From Bradyrhizobium sp. PSBB068 (GTDB lineage Bacteria; Pseudomonadota; Alphaproteobacteria; Rhizobiales; Xanthobacteraceae), in assembly GCA_016839165.1 (NCBI GenBank), contig CP069300.1:3596001-3660000 (forward strand): 64,000 bases of DNA. Direction: 5' to 3'. The position numbers and the translations under genes are program-made. Below the pieces are notes generated by a model that saw only the letters and a list, made by a program, of their open reading frames with translations, did no database searches and was not told the DNA's origin. Positions 18,109 to 26,272 of this stretch are shown piece after piece. Within the stretch, counting starts at the first letter, position 1; every line of letters begins with the position of its first letter.

Positions 18109-19128
18109 TCAGGACAGTTTGCCGACGGACTTCTCGAGCAGCTCCCAGGCCTTGTCGCCGTACTTGCCCTTCCACTCGGCGTAGAAGCCGGCGGTGCGGA
18201 GCTTGTCGCGGAACGGCCCGACCTCGGGCTGGTTGAACACGAGACCCTTACCCGCGAGTTCCTGCTTCACGGTCGCGTTCAGCTTCTCGGTGTCTTCGCG
18301 TTCCTTCACGGCGGCCGCGTTGACGTGCTTGGCGACGATGGTCTTGATATCGTCAGGCAGAGCCGCCCAGGCACGACGGTTCATCAGGAACCAGAAGCCG
18401 TCCCACATGTGGTTGGTCAGCGAGCAATACTTCTGGACTTCATACAGCTTCGCGGTCGAGATCAGCGCCAGCGGGTTCTCCTGGCCCTCGACGATCTTGG
18501 TCTGCAGCGCCGAATAGACCTCGCTGAAATTGATCGAGGCGGGCGAGGCGTCGAACGCCTTGAACATCGAGGTCCACAGCGGCGACACTGGCACGCGGAT
18601 CTTGAACCCCTTGAAGTCGTCCGGTCCGTTGATCGGCTTGGTCGACGACGTGGTCTGGCGGAAGCCGTTGTCCCAGATCTTGTCCATGACCTCGAGGCCG
18701 GCCTTCTTGATCTCGCCACGGACATAGGCGCCGAGGTCGCCATCCATGGCCTTCCAGACCGTGGGATAGTCCGGGAATGCGAAGCCGATACCGTTGATCG
18801 AAGCCGCCGGCACCAGGGTCGCCAGGATCAGGCCGGACAGCGTGAAGAACTCGACGCCGCCGGAGCGCACCTGGCTCAGCACGTCGGTATCCGAGCCGAG
18901 CTGATTGTTCGGGAACACCTGAAGGTCGAACCGGCCGTTGGTCTCGGTCTTGATCGCCGCAGACATCTCCCGGGCGCGCGCCACCAGCGGATGCGATTCC
19001 GGCAGGTTGTTGGCGAACTTGTAGGAGAACTCGGCCGACTGGGCGCGCGCGACATACGGCGCGCCAATTCCGCCCAGGACGGCGGAAGCGGCGGAAACCT
19101 TCAGCAGCGTGCGTCGTGAAAAGCTCAT
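18109..19128 (-). CDS. TRAP transporter substrate-binding protein (DctP family)
   Basis: Start at 19128 gives MSFSRRTLLK, a twin-arginine-type signal followed by a hydrophobic region and a probable cleavage after VARA. The mature protein shows DctP features: FANNLPESHPLVARAREM near the start, NNQLGSDTDVLSQVRSGGVEFF, the signature FKGFKIRVPVSPLWTSMFKAFDASPASINFSEVYSALQ and GQENPL. It captures an organic acid in the periplasm; the Arg of KIRVP typically grips the carboxylate. An open frame extends upstream but lacks signal-peptide character. It is the first gene of the TRAP/ligase operon. Confidence 0.93.
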   Translation of the reverse strand: MSFSRRTLLKVSAASAVLGGIGAPYVARAQSAEFSYKFANNLPESHPLVARAREMSAAIKTETNGRFDLQVFPNNQLGSDTDVLSQVRSGGVEFFTLSGLILATLVPAASINGIGFAFPDYPTVWKAMDGDLGAYVRGEIKKAGLEVMDKIWDNGFRQTTSSTKPINGPDDFKGFKIRVPVSPLWTSMFKAFDASPASINFSEVYSALQTKIVEGQENPLALISTAKLYEVQKYCSLTNHMWDGFWFLMNRRAWAALPDDIKTIVAKHVNAAAVKEREDTEKLNATVKQELAGKGLVFNQPEVGPFRDKLRTAGFYAEWKGKYGDKAWELLEKSVGKLS

Positions 19129-19498
19129 TGGTGTTGCTCCCTCGAGAGGCTTGTTGTTGTTCTGAGATGCCATCCTATACGGACCTGATGCCGCGGGGTC
19201 ACCAGCGATCTCTGCACAGCTGGGGCTTATTGCAGCGTCCGTACGCCGCGGCAATATCGGCTTTCTGACGAGACGCTTGCATGTGAACCGCGACGATTGT
19301 CCGGGCGAGCCCCAGCAACGGCCGAGACAGGTCTGAACCGACGCCGTGCTGCTGTCCAATGCGAAGATTTCCCACTAAATATCTGATCTAATTGTAGATA
19401 TAAATATTCCATAATATACCTTATGCGAATTCTGATTATACCCGTGGCTCCAAGCAAGCCTGCGCCACAGCCAATCGTGGCCCCCCACGACCAACTCA
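19129..19498. other. A/T-rich intergenic region upstream of the TRAP operon
   Basis: This 370-base gap separates dctP from the efflux gene, both on the minus strand. I see no credible gene. A block at about 19373-19443 is strikingly A/T-rich against the GC-rich surroundings and contains a small inverted repeat (ATCTA-4-TAGAT, 19386-19399). It probably holds the TRAP operon promoter and regulator sites; no consensus hexamers are clear. Confidence 0.45.
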
Positions 19499-21073
19499 TC
19501 ACGAGTCCTTCAAGACAAGAGCTGCCAGCGCACAAAATGCCATGGCGATACCTGCAAGCAGGAACGTATCGCTATAGGCGAGTATCAGCGCGTCGCGATG
19601 GACGAGGCTGTCGAGCAAGGCTATCGCCTGCTGCCGCAGCGGCGCGGTGACTGCGGCATGCAAGGCTGCGACACGATCCACGTAGAGGCCCCCCAACCGG
19701 CGTACCAACGCGATGACGCGCTCGCGGGTTTCTGGGCTGAAGACCGTCATCGCCTCGCCGATCCGCGATGCGTGGAGCTTCTCACGCTCGACCACGATCT
19801 GGCTCGCGATCGCGATCCCGATCGCACCGCCGACATTGCGAACCGTCGAGAACAGCCCCGAAGCCGACCCAAGTTGCGCTTGTTCGATCCCGCGGACCGC
19901 CATGACCGACAAGGCAACGACCACCAGCGATTGGCCAATGCCCCGCACGATGAGTGACGGAATGATCACGTTGCGCGCGGCATCGTGATCGAGATGAATA
20001 TTCATGAAGCAGCCAATGCTGACCAGAACGAAGCCGAGCACGATGATCCATCGCGTCCCCACCCGCTTCATCAGCGGCGGGGTCATGAACGACATCGCGA
20101 ACTGAACCAGGCCATAGGGAATCATGGCGAGTCCGATTTCGCGGGCATTGTAGCCGTGCAACTCGGCAAAATAGTTCGGCACCAGGAACACCACGCCGAA
20201 CACCACCGCGCCAAAGGTGAACTGCATGAAGCTCGCGAGCCCAAAATTATAACGGCCGAGCAGCCGCAGATTGATGAACGGCGTGGTGGCGCGCAGCTCG
20301 ATCACGACGAACAGCAGAAGGCTGGTCGCGGCGAGGATCGAGGTCTGAACGATGAAAGGTGAGGCGAACCAATCCCTACGGCCACCCTCCTCCAGTACGA
20401 TCTGCATCGCGCTCAGGCCGAGCGCCATTGTCGCGATGCCGCCCCAGTCGCCATTGCGCAGCCCGGCGGCGTGCACCGCCTGCGGCCTGATCGACCTGGC
20501 GATCGCGGCCAGCAGCGCGAGCCCGGGCGGAATCTGCAGATAGAAGATCCAGCGCCAGGAATAGACGTCGGTCAGCCAGCCGCCGATCGAAGGTCCCGCA
20601 GCCTGCGCGACATTGTTGGCGACGGCGAACAGGGCCATCCCGAGTGGACGGCGCGACAGCGGCAATTCGGTTGCAATGAGCTGGAACGACAATGGGATCA
20701 AGACCCCGCCAAATGCGCCCTGCAACGCCCGCGCCGCGATCATGGCGCCGATCGTCGGTGCGAGCGAGCACGCCACCGAGAACAACAGAAAGCCCGTGGT
20801 GCCGACGATCAGCACCCGCCGCATCGAGAATGCCGACACCAGCCAGCCGGTCAGCGGAATCACGATGATCTCGGCCACCAGATAGGCCGTGGTGATCCAG
20901 GAGCCCTCCTCGAAGGTGGCTCCGAGTGAGCCGCGGATGTCCGGCAGCGAGGCGTTGGTAACGTGCACATTCATGCCGGCCATGAAGCAGCCGAACACGC
21001 CGCCGATCACGGCAACCCACGCTCGCAGCTCGACCTTCGGCTCGGCGCCGTCAGCCCTCTCCTGAGCGCTCAT
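19499..21073 (-). CDS. DHA2-family MFS drug transporter (EmrB-like)
   Basis: The 524-residue protein has about 14 hydrophobic helices and DHA2 motifs. The N-terminal helix includes FMAGMNVHVTNASLPDIRGSLGA, followed by WITTAYLVAEIIVIPLTGWL and GPSIGGWLTDVYSWRWIFYLQIPPG (motif C region). EmrB proteins export hydrophobic drugs using the proton gradient together with a periplasmic adaptor and TolC. Its start overlaps the stop of the HlyD-like adaptor gene (ATGA), so the pair forms an EmrAB-like pump. No outer-membrane factor gene is adjacent; the tolC gene near 56 kb could supply it. Confidence 0.94.
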   Translation of the reverse strand: MSAQERADGAEPKVELRAWVAVIGGVFGCFMAGMNVHVTNASLPDIRGSLGATFEEGSWITTAYLVAEIIVIPLTGWLVSAFSMRRVLIVGTTGFLLFSVACSLAPTIGAMIAARALQGAFGGVLIPLSFQLIATELPLSRRPLGMALFAVANNVAQAAGPSIGGWLTDVYSWRWIFYLQIPPGLALLAAIARSIRPQAVHAAGLRNGDWGGIATMALGLSAMQIVLEEGGRRDWFASPFIVQTSILAATSLLLFVVIELRATTPFINLRLLGRYNFGLASFMQFTFGAVVFGVVFLVPNYFAELHGYNAREIGLAMIPYGLVQFAMSFMTPPLMKRVGTRWIIVLGFVLVSIGCFMNIHLDHDAARNVIIPSLIVRGIGQSLVVVALSVMAVRGIEQAQLGSASGLFSTVRNVGGAIGIAIASQIVVEREKLHASRIGEAMTVFSPETRERVIALVRRLGGLYVDRVAALHAAVTAPLRQQAIALLDSLVHRDALILAYSDTFLLAGIAMAFCALAALVLKDS

Positions 21074-22227
21074 CGCTGCGCTTCGCCGCGGCGCGTATCA
21101 ATCCTCGCGACCACCGACAGACCCGGCCGCAAATCGGCTGCGCGATGTTGCCCGGGATCAATACTGATCCGCACGGGCAGGCGCTGCACGATCTTGGTAA
21201 AGTTGCCGGTGGCATTGTCGGGCGGCAGCAGGGCGAACTGCGCACCGGACGCCGGCGCAAAGCTCTCGACATGGCCGGACAGCGGTTCGCCGTCGAATGC
21301 ATCGACGTCGAGCGCTACCGGCTGTCCCACCATAACCCGGTCGAGCTGGGTCTCCTTCAGGTTGGCAACCACGTAAACAGCCTGGACCGGCACCACCGCA
21401 AGCAGCGGCTGGCCGGGATCGACATATTGCCCGACGCGAATCGTGCGCTGTCCGACCACGCCGTCCACCGGCGCACGAATCACGGTGTTGGCGACATCGA
21501 TGAGCGACAGCTCCAGCGTCGCCTGTGCCTGGGACACGGCCGCGCGTGCCTTTTCCAGCGTCGCCAGCCTGCCCTGTCGTTGCTCGGTCAACACGGTCAG
21601 GCGGTCGTGCTGGCCGGCCAGAGCCGCACGCCCCGCGGCAAGCGTTGCCACGGATTTTTTCTGGTCCGCCTCCGCGCTCTCCAGGCGCTGGCGGCTTGCA
21701 ACCTCGCGCGCGACCAGCGCCTCCTGACGCTGCAATTCAAGCGACGTCCGCTGTACCTCCGCTTCGGCCGTCACCGTCTCGGCGCCCGCCTGGACGATCA
21801 GGCTGCGCTGCTGCGCCAACTGCGCATCGATCGTCGCGATGGCGGCCGTCTCGACGACGACATCAGCCTGCGCTGCCGCAACGGCGGCCTTCGCCTGGTC
21901 GCGTCTTGCCTGGTACGGCGCGTCATCGAGCTTGGCCAGCACGTCGCCACGGCGGACGGCCTGATTGTCGCACACCACGACGGTCGCGATATGACCGGCG
22001 ATACGTGAACTGATGACGGCGACGTCGGCGCGGACATAGGCGTTGTCCGTCGTCTCGATGAAGCGTTCCGACAACCACCAATGCGCGCCATAGGTCAGCG
22101 CGAGCAGCCCGGCGAGAGCACCGCCAATCTGCGGCAACCAGCGGCGGCCGGTCCGCAGGAAGGTGGATATGTTCGCGGCGCTGGACGGAGTCGAATTGAA
22201 GCTGAGTTGAGTCATTGAACCTGACAT
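21070..22227 (-). CDS. HlyD/EmrA-family periplasmic adaptor
   Basis: One N-terminal membrane helix (about residues 33-55) is followed by TTDNAYVRADVAVISSRIAGHIATV, the biotinyl-lipoyl half-domain characteristic of EmrA. Then comes a long alpha-helical hairpin rich in Ala, Gln and Glu, then the second half-domain IRAPVDGVVGQRTIRVGQYVDPGQPLLAVVP. It bridges the inner-membrane exporter and the outer-membrane channel. ATG 22227 has a GAAGG ribosome binding site, giving 385 residues; an upstream TTG is less likely. It is the first gene of the pump operon, divergent from the AraC-type regulator. Confidence 0.93.
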   Translation of the reverse strand: MSGSMTQLSFNSTPSSAANISTFLRTGRRWLPQIGGALAGLLALTYGAHWWLSERFIETTDNAYVRADVAVISSRIAGHIATVVVCDNQAVRRGDVLAKLDDAPYQARRDQAKAAVAAAQADVVVETAAIATIDAQLAQQRSLIVQAGAETVTAEAEVQRTSLELQRQEALVAREVASRQRLESAEADQKKSVATLAAGRAALAGQHDRLTVLTEQRQGRLATLEKARAAVSQAQATLELSLIDVANTVIRAPVDGVVGQRTIRVGQYVDPGQPLLAVVPVQAVYVVANLKETQLDRVMVGQPVALDVDAFDGEPLSGHVESFAPASGAQFALLPPDNATGNFTKIVQRLPVRISIDPGQHRAADLRPGLSVVARIDTRRGEAQR

Positions 22228-22388
22228 GCGTAGACCTTCGACCAACGGAACTCGCCGTCGGCCGTCACAAAATGATCCCCCGCGCTCGGAGACGCTGAAG
22301 GAAGCGCCGCCGCGGTGGCAGTTTGTCAGAGGTCATAGCCCTGCCCCGCTTGTCATTCGCGCGCAGTTAGGTCAACAATCGTCGTGAA

Positions 22389-23162
22389 ATGGACATCGCC
22401 CGCACTCACGAAGCCTGCCAGCTTGCACCACGGCCGCTTGCCGCGATGGCGAGCAGCCACTGCGATGGAGAGATCATCGCACCCCACAGCCATCCACGGG
22501 CGCAATTGGTGCATGCCATAGCCGGTGTCATGACCGTTACCTGCCCATCGGGAAGCTGGGTGGTGCCGAGCGGTCGCGCGGTCTGGATGCCGGCCGGCAT
22601 AGCGCATGCTATCCGCATCGCGGGACAAGTGGAGATGCGTACGGTGTTCGTCGTGCCCGACGCGCTACCGGACCTGTCACCGGACTGCGAGGTGATCGAG
22701 GTCTCCGCCCTGCTGCGCTCGCTGGTCGTCGCCGCGACCGCCATTCCGCTCGACTACGACACCGATAGCCGCGACGAGAGGGTCATGCGGCTGATCCTGG
22801 ATGAGGTTCGCCTGGCGCCTCGCTTGTCGATGCACGTGCCGATGCCAAATCATCCGCGCCTCGCCAACCTCTGCAACGCCATGATCGCGGACCCTGCTTC
22901 GGAGGTCACGCTGGAAAGCCTGGCGGCGGAGTGCGCCATGAGCGGCCGTACGCTGGCCAGACTGTTTCAGAAGGAACTCGGAATGAGCTTCGGCGAGTGG
23001 CGGCGACGCATGCGGCTGATGCTGAGCCTGCCGCGGCTTGCCGCCGGTGCATCGATCCTGGAGGTCGCGATGGAGCACGGCTATCAGAGCCCCAGCGCAT
23101 TCGCCGCGATGTTCAAGCGAACCTTCGGCATTGCTCCGAGCCAGTATCTAGGCGAGGGTTAG
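22389..23162 (+). CDS. AraC family transcriptional regulator with cupin sensor
   Basis: An N-terminal cupin-like region (IIAPHSHPRAQLVHAIAG, VVPSGRAVWMPAGIAHAIRI) is followed by a C-terminal pair of helix-turn-helix units: VTLESLAAECAMSGRTLARLFQKELG and GASILEVAMEHGYQSPSAFAAMFKRTFGIAPSQY. The second is the AraC signature. Length is 257 residues. It is divergent from the EmrAB-like operon across 161 bases and probably controls it in response to a drug or metabolite bound by the cupin domain; that link is inferred from position. Confidence 0.93.
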   Translation: MDIARTHEACQLAPRPLAAMASSHCDGEIIAPHSHPRAQLVHAIAGVMTVTCPSGSWVVPSGRAVWMPAGIAHAIRIAGQVEMRTVFVVPDALPDLSPDCEVIEVSALLRSLVVAATAIPLDYDTDSRDERVMRLILDEVRLAPRLSMHVPMPNHPRLANLCNAMIADPASEVTLESLAAECAMSGRTLARLFQKELGMSFGEWRRRMRLMLSLPRLAAGASILEVAMEHGYQSPSAFAAMFKRTFGIAPSQYLGEG

Positions 23163-23330
23163 GGCACCGTCTTCGCGTCATACGGGCTTCAACTTCAGTC
23201 ATAGACCAATCCCCTCGCGGCGAGGCTGGGTCGGTCGGACCGTGATCGGCTGGATGCCCCTTGCTCGAGGCGATGACGGCACGCCTTGAACGTTTGACAT
23301 TGGCCCCTATTCCAAGCGGCGCAAAGCAAA

Positions 23331-23350
23331 GGGCCCCGCAAGCGGGGCCC
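23331..23350 (-). terminator. hairpin terminator downstream of csbD
   Basis: A GC-rich stem (GGGCCCCG pairing with CGGGGCCC, 4-base loop) lies 16 bases beyond the CsbD stop. On the minus strand it is followed by TTTGCTTTGC. It may also stop transcription from the araC side. Confidence 0.65.
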
Positions 23351-23365
23351 TGGAATGCGCAGCGG

Positions 23366-23569
23366 TCACCATTCCTGGCGGCCGTACCAGTCATTCACTT
23401 CCTTCGTGGCTTGATCCTTGGCATAGCCGTAGCGCTGCTGCAAACGGCCTTCGAGCTGGTCCTGCTTGCCGGCGATCACATCGAGATCGTCATCGGTCAG
23501 CTTGCCCCACTGCTCCTTGATCTTACCCTTCATTTGCTTCCAGTTGCCTTCGACACGATTCCAATCCAT
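23366..23569 (-). CDS. CsbD family stress protein
   Basis: The 67-residue protein begins MDWNRVEGNWKQMKGKIKEQ and contains GKLTDDDLDVIAGKQDQLEGRLQQRYG, the complete CsbD-family core. CsbD proteins are small, hydrophilic and often abundant under general stress; their molecular function is unknown. ATG 23569 follows GGAGG. A textbook EcfG-type promoter lies upstream on the same strand, so general stress control is expected. It is divergent from the DUF892 gene. Confidence 0.92.
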   Translation of the reverse strand: MDWNRVEGNWKQMKGKIKEQWGKLTDDDLDVIAGKQDQLEGRLQQRYGYAKDQATKEVNDWYGRQEW

Positions 23570-23600
23570 CGCGATCCTCCGTTGAAAGATGAGATCGTCC

Positions 23601-23625
23601 AACGGGTGCGCCGACGCTTCGTTCC
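23601..23625 (-). promoter_or_regulatory. EcfG-type general stress promoter for csbD
   Basis: On the minus strand GGAAC (23625-23621) and CGTT (23604-23601) are separated by exactly 16 bases, the consensus recognised by alphaproteobacterial general-stress sigma factors (EcfG/RpoE2/SigT). It lies about 30 bases upstream of the csbD start. Confidence 0.75.
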
Positions 23626-23684
23626 TGGCGAGCGATGCGTCAAAGCTGCGCAGTCATAAGTCCGCGCCTGAACCAGGACAGATA

Positions 23685-23709
23685 GGAACGACATTGCAGG
23701 GTCCCTGTT
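23685..23709 (+). promoter_or_regulatory. EcfG-type promoter for the DUF892-DUF4142 operon
   Basis: GGAAC at 23685-23689 is followed after 17 bases by GTT (TGTT after 16), matching the general-stress sigma consensus with one deviation in the -10 box. The start codon lies 34 bases downstream. Confidence 0.62.
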
Positions 23710-23743
23710 GTGGGTACAGATCAACCCCCACGGAGCGACACCA

Positions 23744-24232
23744 ATGCCGGAGAAAGACCTGAGCGCCCTCTTCCTGGACACCCTCAAGGACATCTACTAC
23801 GCCGAAAAACAGATCCTCAAGGCACTGCCGCGGATGGCCAAGGCCGCCGAATCCGAGCAGTTGCGTGCGGCTTTCGAGAAGCACCATGACGAGACCGAAG
23901 GCCAGATCGATCGGCTTGAGCAGATCTTCGATCTGATGGGCAAGCCGGCGCGCGGCAAGAAGTGCGACGCCATCGAGGGCATCCTCGACGAAGGCAAGGA
24001 GATCATGGAAGAGTATGCCGACACGCCGGCGCTCGATCCGGGCCTAGTCTCTGCGGCCCAGGCGGTCGAGCACTACGAGATCGCGCGTTACGGCACACTA
24101 AAAGCATGGGCGACCAAGCTCAACATGAAGGACGCCGTCAAGCTCATCGACCAGACCCTGGCCGAGGAAAAGAAGACGGATGAAGCCCTCAGCAAGCTCG
24201 CCATCAGCGCCATCAATGCCGAGGCGGCCTGA
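23744..24232 (+). CDS. DUF892 (YciE/YciF-like) ferritin-like protein
   Basis: The 162-residue protein starts MPEKDLSALFLDTLKDIYYAEKQILKAL and is all-helical, with the conserved E-KHHDETEGQIDRLEQIF and AVEHYEIARYGTLKAWA segments of the DUF892/YciF family. Their four-helix bundle resembles ferritin, with carboxylates and histidines that can bind metal. They are induced by osmotic and general stress. ATG 23744 is chosen because it opens the conserved helix. The gene stands behind an EcfG-type promoter and is followed 10 bases later by the DUF4142 gene. Confidence 0.9.
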   Translation: MPEKDLSALFLDTLKDIYYAEKQILKALPRMAKAAESEQLRAAFEKHHDETEGQIDRLEQIFDLMGKPARGKKCDAIEGILDEGKEIMEEYADTPALDPGLVSAAQAVEHYEIARYGTLKAWATKLNMKDAVKLIDQTLAEEKKTDEALSKLAISAINAEAA

Positions 24233-24242
24233 GGAGACGCGC

Positions 24243-24779
24243 ATGAAGCGAACTATTCTGGCTATTGCCATCAGTTGCGGGCTGACCCTGCCCGCGCTGG
24301 CCCAATCGGTCGGCGAGAAGACCGGTGTCAATTCCGTGCTTGGCGTCGCACCGAAAACGGAAGACTTCATCAAGGAAGTGGCCTTGAGCGACATGCTGGA
24401 GATCGAAGCAGCGAAGATCGCCCAGCAGAAGGGCAATGCGGCGGAAAAGAAGTTCGCCGACCAGATGATCACGGACCATACCAAGACCAGTACCGAGTTG
24501 AAGGCGTTGGTCAGCGGCGAGATGAAGGCTGCATTGCCGACCGGCCTCGACGACAGCTCACAGAAGAAGCTCGACGTGCTGCGCAACACCAAGCCGGACA
24601 ATTTCGCCAGCGAATATGATCCGATGCAGGTCAGCGCCCACAAGGATGCGGTCTCACTGTTTGAACGCTACGCCAAGGGCGGCGAGGATGTGAAGCTGAA
24701 GGACTGGGCTGATCGGACCCTGCTCGCGCTCAAGCACCATCTCGCGATGGCGCAGGACCTGGACAAGAACCGAAAGTAA
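24243..24779 (+). CDS. DUF4142 exported ferritin-like protein
   Basis: A Sec signal (MKRTILAIAISCGLTLPALA, likely cut before QS) precedes a helical domain with DFIKEVALSDMLEIEAAKIAQQKG, KKFADQMITDHTKTSTELK and DRTLLALKHHLAMAQDL. These are the DUF4142 hallmarks, including the regularly spaced Glu, His and Asp residues. The protein is periplasmic; its function is unknown but it commonly occurs in stress regulons. The start 10 bases after the DUF892 stop makes it a second gene of the same operon. A strong hairpin follows. Confidence 0.9.
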   Translation: MKRTILAIAISCGLTLPALAQSVGEKTGVNSVLGVAPKTEDFIKEVALSDMLEIEAAKIAQQKGNAAEKKFADQMITDHTKTSTELKALVSGEMKAALPTGLDDSSQKKLDVLRNTKPDNFASEYDPMQVSAHKDAVSLFERYAKGGEDVKLKDWADRTLLALKHHLAMAQDLDKNRK

Positions 24780-24788
24780 TTGCCAGTC

Positions 24789-24816
24789 GCCGGCAGCCCC
24801 GGATCCGGCTGCCGGC
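24789..24816 (+). terminator. hairpin terminator after the DUF892-DUF4142 operon
   Basis: A perfect 10-base stem (GCCGGCAGCC with GGCTGCCGGC, 8-base loop) begins nine bases after the DUF4142 stop codon and is followed by a short pyrimidine run (CCCTTCTT). The T tract is weak, as is common in GC-rich genomes. Confidence 0.6.
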
Positions 24817-25018
24817 GGCCCTTCTTGGCCATCGCCCGGATGTTCCGGTCGGGCCTCCGCGGGGTCGACAGCGAGGCGTTTGGCGACCACAATCCCTCGC
24901 GATCCTCGACGGGTTGCTAACGAGTCGATTACAGGCTGATCGGCGAGGATAGTCTGCCTCTCGTCACGGACGTTGCATCGAGGCTCGATCGAAGGCGTGA
25001 TCCAAGGTTTGGAGACCG

Positions 25019-26266
25019 ATGGCCCGACGTACCGGCAGCGCTGATCTGCCCCTGCATGGTGGGCGCGTGCCGCCGTGGCTGGCGGAGCGCATGTCGACGT
25101 TGGGCGCGATCATCACGCAGGCCGTGGTCCATCATTACGGCCGTGACGCGTTCCTGCAGCGGCTCTCGCATCCGTTCTGGTTCCAGTCGTTCGGCGCCGT
25201 GATGGGCATGGATTGGCATTCGTCCGGAATCACTACGAGCGTCATCGGCGCGCTCAAGCGCGGGCTGGCACCGCTGCAGGACGAGCTCGGCATCTACGTT
25301 TGCGGCGGCCGCGGCAGGTATTCGCGCCGGACGCCGGACGAACTGACGGCGCTGGGCGAGCGGACCGGCTTTGACGGCGTTGCGCTCACCCGCGCCAGCC
25401 GTCTGGTCGCCAAGGTCGACAGCGCCGCGGTCCAGGATGGGTTCGAGCTCTATCTGCACGGCTTCTTCGTCACCACGGACGGCAAATGGACCGTGGTCCA
25501 GCAAGGCATGAGCGACAGCAAGCGGCAGGCGCGGCGCTATCACTGGCATTCCGAGGGCCTGCGCAGCTTCGTTGACGAGCCGCACAGCGCGATCGACGGA
25601 CCATCGCAGGGCGAGATCGTCAATCTGACCGACCACCGCGCCGATGCCTCACGCCAGGCTCAGCTCGATTTGCTTGCCGGGCTCGGTCCCGACGGCGTTG
25701 CGCGCGAATATGCCGAGCTGACCGAGAAGGTGGCGGCACAGGGCGATCTGTTGCATCTGATCATGCCTGCGAATCACGATGTGCGCTCGAGCGACGTGTT
25801 CATCCGCCGTCTGCACGGCACCCTCGCCGCCGCAGCCGAGCGCGGGCCGCTGGACTTCCCCGAGCTGCTGCTCACACCCGGCGTCGGCGCCCGCACCGTG
25901 GAGTCGCTCGCCATGGTCGCTGAAGTCGTTCACGGGACGCCGTATCGTTTCCGCGATCCGGCGCGGTTCTCACTCGCGCATGGCGGCAAAGACCGTCATC
26001 CGTTTCCGGTGCCGATCAAGGTCTATGACGAGACCATCGGCGTGCTGAAATCGGCGGTACAACAGGCGAAGCTCGGCCGCGACGAGGAGATGCAGGCACT
26101 CAAGCGGCTGGACGATCAGGCGCGCAGGCTGGAGCTGACCGCAACCGGCCCGTCCTTCGATGCGTTCGTGGCCAACGAGCGCGCCCGTTCGCCAAGCCTC
26201 GACGGCCGATCAGTTTTCGGCTGGGAGGCCGACCTCTCCGGCTGCGATATCCCCAAACGGCAGTGA
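25019..26266 (+). CDS. DUF763 domain-containing protein
   Basis: The 415-residue protein matches my recollection of the DUF763 family, best known from archaea and scattered bacteria: ADLPLHGGRVPPWLAERM at the N terminus, then HPFWFQSFGAVMGMDWHSSG and ALTRASRLVAKVDSAAVQDG. FELYLHGFFVTTDGKWTVVQQGM is a predicted core. Around residue 285 LLTPGVGARTVESLAMVAEVVHG looks like a helix-hairpin-helix, suggesting nucleic-acid binding; this is inference. No signal peptide is visible. Its ATG lies about 200 bases beyond the terminator of the stress operon, so it probably has its own promoter. Function is unknown. Confidence 0.82.
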   Translation: MARRTGSADLPLHGGRVPPWLAERMSTLGAIITQAVVHHYGRDAFLQRLSHPFWFQSFGAVMGMDWHSSGITTSVIGALKRGLAPLQDELGIYVCGGRGRYSRRTPDELTALGERTGFDGVALTRASRLVAKVDSAAVQDGFELYLHGFFVTTDGKWTVVQQGMSDSKRQARRYHWHSEGLRSFVDEPHSAIDGPSQGEIVNLTDHRADASRQAQLDLLAGLGPDGVAREYAELTEKVAAQGDLLHLIMPANHDVRSSDVFIRRLHGTLAAAAERGPLDFPELLLTPGVGARTVESLAMVAEVVHGTPYRFRDPARFSLAHGGKDRHPFPVPIKVYDETIGVLKSAVQQAKLGRDEEMQALKRLDDQARRLELTATGPSFDAFVANERARSPSLDGRSVFGWEADLSGCDIPKRQ

Positions 26267-26272
26267 CGCCCG

